A stretch of DNA of 64,000 bases, from NCBI GenBank assembly GCA_964508225.1, contig CAZDRX010000003.1:21791-85790 (forward strand), written 5' to 3'. Positions 59,301 through 64,000 of this stretch are shown piece after piece. How positions within the stretch are numbered: position 1 is the first letter of the stretch; each line of letters starts with the position of its first letter. A program made the position numbers and the translations under genes. Origin of the DNA: CAZDRX01 sp964508225. Lineage in GTDB: Bacteria; Patescibacteriota; Gracilibacteria; Peribacterales; Peribacteraceae. The notes below the pieces were generated by a model. The model was not told where the DNA came from. It did not search any database and saw only the letters and a program-made list of their open reading frames with translations.

Positions 59301-59307
59301 GTCGGGC

Positions 59308-59313
59308 AGTGTA
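59308..59313 (-). promoter_or_regulatory. -10 element of the GT-C gene at 57720
   Basis: Minus strand TGG then TACACT, 7 nt before the ATG. Confidence 0.6.
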
Positions 59314-59319
59314 CCACGC

Positions 59320-60843
59320 CTAGCGGGCAGAGACGCTTCGCAGGATATGCACGGAAGCCGCAGGGGTCAGGATCTCCTTGAAGCCGCGGATCTCCGGGGC
59401 TTTGCCCGTCACGATGTACGTGTCGATGCCGTGGGCCTTCAGTTCCGCGGCGGTTGCATCGCCGTCGGCAGGATTCTTCGGCCGGCCGTAGTAGTGCGCG
59501 CCCGAGAAGTACGAAAACGCGAGCCCGAGTTTCCAGTGGTCCGAGGCGGTGCGGCTTCCCTGCAGCTTCAGTACGGACGCCGCTGCCACTGCATCCACAG
59601 CGATACGCTTCCCGTCATCGATGGCGTTGAGTGTGCGCCAGCCGGGATATGCGGTGAATGCGAGGAAGAAGACGGCGAGTGCGACTTTCTTCTGCAGACC
59701 GTTCCAGTCGAATTCCTCCGCAACGGTTTCCAGCAGGAGCGCGCCGGTCGCGAGGAGCAGGACGATCCCGGTCCAGACGTAGCGGTCGTCGGTCACGATC
59801 GGGAGATACATGAGAAGCAACATCGCCCAGACGGCCACGGTGACGCGTGACCATCCGGTGAGCGCGTCTTTCTTCCTGCCGCAGGCGTACACCATCGCAC
59901 CGCCGAGAATGGCCCATGCAAGCCAGAATTCACGGAAGACGACATCGATCATGCGCGACGCGTTGATCACGATGATCTTGAGCTGCATCATGAAGTTCTT
60001 TCCCGACGAGAGCGGTGACCAGTCGTGATACTCAAGGGTGGTCGGATCATCCCAGACACTCAATGCGACACCGCTCGGCGGAGCGAGAAGTCCGCGGACA
60101 TTCATCGGGATCTCATGATCCTGCAGCGGATTCATCGTCGCGTGGATGATGTGCGCACTCTCGCCGATGGTGAAGCCTCCGTGCCGCAGGCTGATCGTGG
60201 CGATCCACGGTGCGATGAGGAACGCGCAGACGAAGACGGAGAGGCCGAACGAAAGCAGCGCCTCTTTCCGCTTCGCGGGTTCGCTGTGGAGTCTCCGGAC
60301 AAGCAGGAGGACGGAGAAGAGCAGGAAGAACGGCAGTGCGACGGACTTCGTGAGGTAGCCGAGTCCGGCCGAAAGCCCCGCGAGGATGGCACCGAGGAGG
60401 GTGCGCTCCACGGCGAAGCGCATCATGAGTGCGAGGAGGAACGTGAGGAGGATGTCGGGGGTCGCGATATCGAGCGTCTTCGTGAGGAGGAAGACGGCGA
60501 GTGTCAGGAGAAGCGTGTTCCACACGGCGCGCGAGAGCGGAAGAAATTTCCGTGACGATCCGGTGAGGATCAGGAGACCGACGGATGCGAGGATGGACGG
60601 GAGGCGGATCGCGAAGAGCGGTGAGATGCCGAGCGCGGTGAACATCGCGATGAGCCGCGGCAACATCGGTCCCCAGTACGGATTGCCCGTATGGGTGGCG
60701 GCGAGCGAGAGATACGCGAAGCTGTCGTTCTGGAGGTGGTACTGGAACTTCGGGAAGAGGAGGATCGCGAGTACCGCGTATGCGCCCGTCACGAGGATCA
60801 GCCATCGGTCTACGACTGGCCGTTGTTTGGGCTTCCACCACAT
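59320..60843 (-). CDS. GT-C (PMT/ArnT-like) membrane glycosyltransferase
   Basis: About 507 residues with about 11 membrane segments and a soluble C-terminal domain. LQNDSFAYLSLAATHTG is the acidic first loop, followed by NPYWGPMLPRLIAMF and LGYLTKSVALPFF, a PMT/ArnT-type pattern (TKSxALPF in place of TKGPxALP). It likely uses a polyprenyl-linked donor. ATG 60843 (MWWKPKQ) was chosen; a TTG at 60879 would place the start inside the -10. TATAGT lies 12 nt upstream. Confidence 0.8.
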   Translation of the reverse strand: MWWKPKQRPVVDRWLILVTGAYAVLAILLFPKFQYHLQNDSFAYLSLAATHTGNPYWGPMLPRLIAMFTALGISPLFAIRLPSILASVGLLILTGSSRKFLPLSRAVWNTLLLTLAVFLLTKTLDIATPDILLTFLLALMMRFAVERTLLGAILAGLSAGLGYLTKSVALPFFLLFSVLLLVRRLHSEPAKRKEALLSFGLSVFVCAFLIAPWIATISLRHGGFTIGESAHIIHATMNPLQDHEIPMNVRGLLAPPSGVALSVWDDPTTLEYHDWSPLSSGKNFMMQLKIIVINASRMIDVVFREFWLAWAILGGAMVYACGRKKDALTGWSRVTVAVWAMLLLMYLPIVTDDRYVWTGIVLLLATGALLLETVAEEFDWNGLQKKVALAVFFLAFTAYPGWRTLNAIDDGKRIAVDAVAAASVLKLQGSRTASDHWKLGLAFSYFSGAHYYGRPKNPADGDATAAELKAHGIDTYIVTGKAPEIRGFKEILTPAASVHILRSVSAR

Positions 60844-60855
60844 AGTGCAGCGAGC

Positions 60856-60861
60856 ACTATA
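60856..60861 (-). promoter_or_regulatory. -10 element of the GT-C gene at 59320
   Basis: TATAGT on the minus strand, 12 nt before ATG 60843. Confidence 0.45.
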
Positions 60862-60930
60862 CAGAGAACGTTCCTTCAACGTCGATATGATGCTGCTCTC
60901 GGAAGATTGTTACTTCTTTGGGGCGCATCC

Positions 60931-61052
60931 GTTCTTTTCTTGTCCGAGCGACAAGAAAAGAACCAAAAGAAACGCGTGTGCGCCAACTCCCACGGCTCGT
61001 CCCGCATCTGCGGGACTCGCCAGACCACCTGGCCCCCACCGTGGCGCACGCC
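60931..61052 (+). repeat. Two-stem intergenic repeat, copy B
   Basis: Stem 1 is a 14-bp palindrome (60931-60944/60950-60963, loop CGAGC). Stem 2 is GTGCGCCA (60978-60985)/TGGCGCAC (61042-61049). Core bases match copy A, but the interval between the stem 2 arms is longer (56 nt against 26). The gene-free stretch 60844-61216 holds only this copy, copy D and the promoter at 60856. Confidence 0.85.
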
Positions 61053-61112
61053 TCCCCTAGATGCTTCTTCACAATTCCTTTCGTTTTGAACGCTTGAAAG
61101 TCTCATCACAGA

Positions 61113-61207
61113 GATTGCGCTTCATGTTCGAAGCGCGACTGCAGTCGCGCGAGTTCTGAAGCGCACAAGTTTTCTTGGTTACTTCTTTGTCGACACAAAG
61201 AAGTAAC
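61113..61207 (-). repeat. Two-stem intergenic repeat, copy D (opposite orientation)
   Basis: Stem 1 is a 13-bp palindrome (61178-61190/61195-61207). Stem 2 is TGCGCTTCA (61116-61124)/TGAAGCGCA (61157-61165), enclosing a perfect 18-base palindrome (61133-61150). It follows the carbamoyltransferase stop by 9 nt on the minus strand and faces copy B. Confidence 0.75.
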
Positions 61208-61216
61208 ACTTCTCGC

Positions 61217-62977
61217 CTAATCGAGCTGGAAGCTCTGCAAATACTGTTCCCGACCTTTCAGCCGCTCCTTCGGCATCTTCGATTTCTCGAGGATGCAGGG
61301 TCCGAGGACGAGATAATCCATGTCGGTATTCAGGAAGCAGTTCAGCGCATCGCGCGGAGACTCCACGATCGGCTCGCCACGGACATTGAACGACGTGTTG
61401 ATGATCACGCCCGAGCCCGTGCGTTTCTCGAACGCTTTCAGCAGCTTCCAGTACACCGGATTCTGATCCTCGCGGATCGTCTGGATGCGCGCCGATCCGT
61501 CCACGTGCGTTACGGCGGGGATTTCCTCGCGCTTGGACGGATGCACGTCCGCCACGAGCAGCATGTACGGGCTTTCTCTGTCGAGATCGAAGTAGTCCTT
61601 CGCGCGCTCCTCGAGCACCGTCGGTGCGAACGGCCGGAACGATTCGCGGAACTTGATTTTGAGATTCACCTTCTGCCAGTTCTCCTTCCGACGTGCGTCC
61701 GCGATGATGCTGCGGTTGCCGAGCGACCTTGGTCCGAATTCCATGCGTCCCTGGAACCATCCGATGACGTTCGTGCCTTCGAGGAGTGTCGCCGTCTTCT
61801 CGGTCACGCCGTCCTTCCCGAGGTTCTCGTACGGGAGTCCTTCCTTCTTCAGGAACGCGTCGATGTCCGCATCGCTGTACTCGTTGCCGAGGTACACGTG
61901 CCCGAGGCGGGGGAGCCTCGCACCATCGTATTTCCTGTGCCAGACCGCGAGCGCGGCGCCCAGCGAGCCTCCCGCATCCCCTGCGGCGGGCTGGATGAAG
62001 ATATCCTTGAAGAGTCCGGACTTGAGGATCTTGCCGTTCGCCACACAGTTGAGCGCCACGCCTCCGGCGAGACAGAGGTACTCCGATCCGGTGAGCTTCT
62101 TCGCGTGCGCACACACCTTGAGCATGATTTCCTCCGTGATCTTCTGCAGTGACGCTGCGACATCCTTGTGGAACTGTTCCAGCTTCGCCTCGCCTTTCCG
62201 TGTCGGCTGGCCGAAGAGCGTCTCGATCTTCCGCCCGGTCATCGTGAGACCGTACTCGTACGTGAAGTACGACATATCGAGCGCGAAGCTGCCGTCGTCT
62301 TTCACGTCCACGAGCGTGCGCATCTCCTTCATGTACTTGGGCTCCCCGTACGGAGCGAGCCCCATCACCTTGTACTCCGCGCTGTTCACCTTGAAGCCGA
62401 GGTAGTACGTCAGTGCGGAGTAGAGGAGGCCGAGGGAATCCGGGAAACGGACTTCACGCAGGGTCCTGAGATCCTTGCCTTTGCCGTGTGCGATCGTCGC
62501 GGTTGCCCATTCGCCGACACCGTCCACGGTGACGACCGCCGCATCCGGGAATCCCGAGCAGAAGTAGGCCGATGCTGCGTGCGATTCGTGGTGTGTGGTG
62601 AAGAGCACTTTTTTGTCGTAGCCCAGTTCCTGCTTGATGTTCTGCGGGATCCAGAGCTTCTTCATCATCCACTCGCGCATCGCACGGTGGTACATGACGA
62701 AGCCGCGCGGCCAGACTTTGATCTCGGTTTCGATGATGCGCTCGAAGAACTTGAGCAGCGGTTTCTCGTAGAAGACGACCTCATCCAGATCCTTGGCAGT
62801 GATGCCCGCCCGTGCGAGTGCGTGCCGCACGGCGTGTGTGGGGAAATTCTCGTCGTGCTTCTTGCGTGTGTAGCGCTCCTCCTGCGCGGCGAAGACGATC
62901 TCGCCGTCACGCAGCAGTGTCGCGCCGCTGTCGTGGTAGTAGCAGGAGAGGCCGAGGACAAAGACAGGCTTGGCCAT
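61217..62977 (-). CDS. NodU/CmcH-family O-carbamoyltransferase
   Basis: A 586-residue enzyme that transfers a carbamoyl group from carbamoyl phosphate, via a carbamoyl-adenylate, to a sugar or other hydroxyl. The N-terminal Kae1-like domain shows GLSCYYHDSGATLLRDG, EERYTRKKHDENFP, HHESHAASAYFCSGF (metal-binding His) and VTVDGVGEWATA. The C-terminal domain has LAGGVALNCVANGKI, GWFQGRMEFGPRSLGNRSI and NTSFNVRGEPIV. It follows two small membrane-protein genes with 2-nt gaps, the known SxtJ-DUF5989-carbamoyltransferase arrangement. The likely target is an exported glycan. Confidence 0.93.
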   Translation of the reverse strand: MAKPVFVLGLSCYYHDSGATLLRDGEIVFAAQEERYTRKKHDENFPTHAVRHALARAGITAKDLDEVVFYEKPLLKFFERIIETEIKVWPRGFVMYHRAMREWMMKKLWIPQNIKQELGYDKKVLFTTHHESHAASAYFCSGFPDAAVVTVDGVGEWATATIAHGKGKDLRTLREVRFPDSLGLLYSALTYYLGFKVNSAEYKVMGLAPYGEPKYMKEMRTLVDVKDDGSFALDMSYFTYEYGLTMTGRKIETLFGQPTRKGEAKLEQFHKDVAASLQKITEEIMLKVCAHAKKLTGSEYLCLAGGVALNCVANGKILKSGLFKDIFIQPAAGDAGGSLGAALAVWHRKYDGARLPRLGHVYLGNEYSDADIDAFLKKEGLPYENLGKDGVTEKTATLLEGTNVIGWFQGRMEFGPRSLGNRSIIADARRKENWQKVNLKIKFRESFRPFAPTVLEERAKDYFDLDRESPYMLLVADVHPSKREEIPAVTHVDGSARIQTIREDQNPVYWKLLKAFEKRTGSGVIINTSFNVRGEPIVESPRDALNCFLNTDMDYLVLGPCILEKSKMPKERLKGREQYLQSFQLD

Positions 62978-62979
62978 AC

Positions 62980-63207
62980 TCAGAACTGGTGCTGGTAATC
63001 AGGGACTTCCTCCGACACATCCGCCCAGTACGATGCAGCCTTCCGTTTCGCGCCGAAGAGGCTGACCGTCTTGATGACGACGGCGTATGCACCGAACACG
63101 AGTACCCAGAGAATACTCAGAATGATGGAACTCATGACGAGACCGATCATATGACTCACTGTCATCCACCCGTCATACAGCGGCCGGAGCGCCTTCGGGA
63201 TCTTCAT
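62980..63207 (-). CDS. SxtJ-like small membrane protein
   Basis: A 75-residue protein: short N-terminus (MKIPKALRPLYDGWMTVSH), one or two hydrophobic segments (about 18-48), and a polar tail with ASYWADVSEEVP, a pattern shared with SxtJ-type partners of carbamoyltransferases (SYW motif near the C-terminus). ATG 63207 was chosen because it lies 2 nt after the upstream stop. Its function is unproven; it may anchor the carbamoyltransferase to the membrane. Confidence 0.8.
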   Translation of the reverse strand: MKIPKALRPLYDGWMTVSHMIGLVMSSIILSILWVLVFGAYAVVIKTVSLFGAKRKAASYWADVSEEVPDYQHQF

Positions 63208-63209
63208 CG

Positions 63210-63368
63210 TCAGATGAGCGTGTAGATGAACGGTGCGAGCGGAGACGTCTGTGCGAAGATCATGAGGATTCCGAACAGGACGATGACGACGAGCATCGGC
63301 AGGAGCCACCATTTCTTGCGTTTCATCATGAACTGCCAGATCTCCCCGAGGATGCTGAGCTTGGACAT
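63210..63368 (-). CDS. DUF5989-like single-span protein (52 residues)
   Basis: MSKLSILGEIWQFMMKRKKWW is split here as MSKLSILGEIWQFM and MKRKKWWLLPML; a single membrane span follows (LVVIVLFGILMIFAQ) and the tail is SPLAPFIYTLI. This pattern (EIWQFM, RKKWWL, SPLAPFIYT) matches the DUF5989 family found next to NodU-type carbamoyltransferases. TATCAT ends 7 nt before ATG 63368. It is the first gene of the three-gene operon. Easily missed because of its size. Confidence 0.82.
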   Translation of the reverse strand: MSKLSILGEIWQFMMKRKKWWLLPMLVVIVLFGILMIFAQTSPLAPFIYTLI

Positions 63369-63375
63369 GGCTTGC

Positions 63376-63381
63376 ATGATA
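63376..63381 (-). promoter_or_regulatory. -10 element of the carbamoyltransferase operon
   Basis: TATCAT on the minus strand, 7 nt before ATG 63368. An in-frame ATG at 63377 overlaps the hexamer. Confidence 0.55.
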
Positions 63382-63417
63382 CCAGACGCGAGACCGCCCG
63401 CGAGAGATTCCCTCTGA

Positions 63418-64000
63418 CTATGCAGCCCGTTTCCGGCTCCGGTACACCTCCTTGAAGCGGATGCGGAGCACGGAGAGGAATGCTTCCTTGATCTCGTGCC
63501 AGCCGAGGTTGCTGATCCCTCTGCGGCGGTTCACGAAGATCGTCGGGACTTCCCCGATCTTGAGTCCCTTGAGGTAGAGCTGGTACGCCACTTCGGACAG
63601 CACGACGTACCCTTTCGCTTCGATGACATCCATGTCGAGCGCTTCCACCGCCTTGCGAGTGTAGGCGCGATAGCCGTTCGTGTAGTCCGTGATCGGGATG
63701 CCGAGCACGGCGCGCGCGTAGACGTTCGCCCATTTGCTGAAGAATGTCCGCTTGGGTCCCCAGTCGTAGATGCGGCTTGCAGGGAGATAGCGGGAACCCA
63801 GCACCATGTCGTACCCTTCATCGATTTTGCTGAGGAAACTCGGGATCTCCTCGGGATTGTGCGAGAAATCCGCGTCCATCTCGAAGAGGAGTTCGTAGCC
63901 GTCCTTCAGTCCGATCTTGAATCCCTCGAGCACCGCGGAGCCGCGGCCGCCTTTCCCCGAACGCTTGAGTACGGTCAGCCTTCCGCCGGACGCCGCTTCC
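63418..64000 (-). CDS. GT2 polyprenyl-phosphate sugar synthase, N-terminus cut by window edge
   Basis: The frame is open to the right edge (about 194 codons). It contains TVLKRSGKGGRGSAVLEGF, LLFEMDADFSHNPEEIPSF (the DAD metal site), VLGSRYLPASRIYDWGP and ITDYTNGYRAYTRKAVE. This is the dolichol-phosphate mannose synthase-like pattern; the N-terminal VIPTYNE block lies outside the window. It likely loads a sugar onto the polyprenyl carrier for the GT-C enzymes. The TAG stop is at 63418-63420. Confidence 0.9.
   Translation of the reverse strand, partial: EAASGGRLTVLKRSGKGGRGSAVLEGFKIGLKDGYELLFEMDADFSHNPEEIPSFLSKIDEGYDMVLGSRYLPASRIYDWGPKRTFFSKWANVYARAVLGIPITDYTNGYRAYTRKAVEALDMDVIEAKGYVVLSEVAYQLYLKGLKIGEVPTIFVNRRRGISNLGWHEIKEAFLSVLRIRFKEVYRSRKRAA

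Noticed and set aside
60386..61089. Plus-strand frames reaching 224 and 132 codons across repeat copy B
   Set aside because: Products are antisense-like and run through the repeat stems; no family match or start signal.
1..64000. CRISPR array, integrase, transposase or prophage genes
   Set aside because: No regularly spaced direct repeats and no such protein motifs were found; the four dispersed repeats are two-stem elements, not CRISPR units.
1..64000. Alternative genetic code with TGA read as glycine
   Set aside because: TGA ends many full-length proteins, including ATGA overlaps, and is not found inside conserved domains.

Overview
The window reads as a GC-rich (by eye in the high fifties %) bacterial chromosome segment of about 48 genes. 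TGA works as a normal stop (many ATGA start/stop overlaps), which argues against the code-25 SR1/Gracilibacteria. Small gene products, few Shine-Dalgarno sites, many ATGA-coupled genes and a large glycan locus suggest a Patescibacteria/CPR member, most plausibly Peribacteria/Peregrinibacteria. That placement is inference.

Layout. 1-8.6 kb: housekeeping and envelope genes: pheT (cut by the left edge), tRNA-Ser, a GT-C membrane glycosyltransferase, rpmB, a GT2-GT4 fusion, an MsrB lipoprotein, a site-2-like protease and tRNA-Thr. 8.7-10.3 kb: sufS-sufU. 10.4-16.7 kb: a giant GT-C enzyme, GT2 + DUF2304 and two GT4 enzymes. 16.7-18 kb: a VanX-like D,D-dipeptidase, the one gene with a conventional promoter, structured leader and strong ribosome binding site. 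18.1-28.5 kb: a mevalonate/isoprenoid cluster on the minus strand: IDI, UppS, mevalonate kinase, mevalonate-diphosphate decarboxylase, HMG-CoA reductase, two tandem membrane proteins, archaeal-type HMG-CoA synthase, thiolase, and a protein joining the DUF35 OB-fold scaffold to a guanylate-kinase-like domain. No GHMP phosphomevalonate kinase is seen. 28.6-64 kb: an exported Hcp-like protein, then a surface-glycan locus: rmlA/rmlB, many GT4/GT2 enzymes, PLP sugar enzymes (one ColD-like with Lys replaced by His), gmd, wecB, three SDR epimerases, methyltransferases, an amidotransferase, a Wzx-like flippase, two GT-C enzymes and a NodU-type carbamoyltransferase with its two small membrane partners. 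The last gene, a GT2, is cut by the right edge.

Gene-expression logic. Nearly every transcription unit begins with a TANNNT hexamer ending only 6-10 nt before the start codon (most often 6 or 7), so transcripts should be leaderless or nearly so. Downstream genes are joined by ATGA/GTGA overlaps or gaps of a few bases, and several gene pairs overlap tail to tail. This pattern was used to choose starts.

How the genes fit together. The mevalonate cluster makes IPP/DMAPP, and UppS makes the polyprenyl carrier. The GT-C enzymes, DUF2304/GT2 pair, glycosyltransferases and flippase would use that carrier to build and export surface glycans from dTDP-, GDP- and UDP-linked deoxysugars made by the same locus. 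Four copies of a two-stem intergenic repeat lie in the glycan region. A 10-N assembly gap lies inside an acetyltransferase gene.
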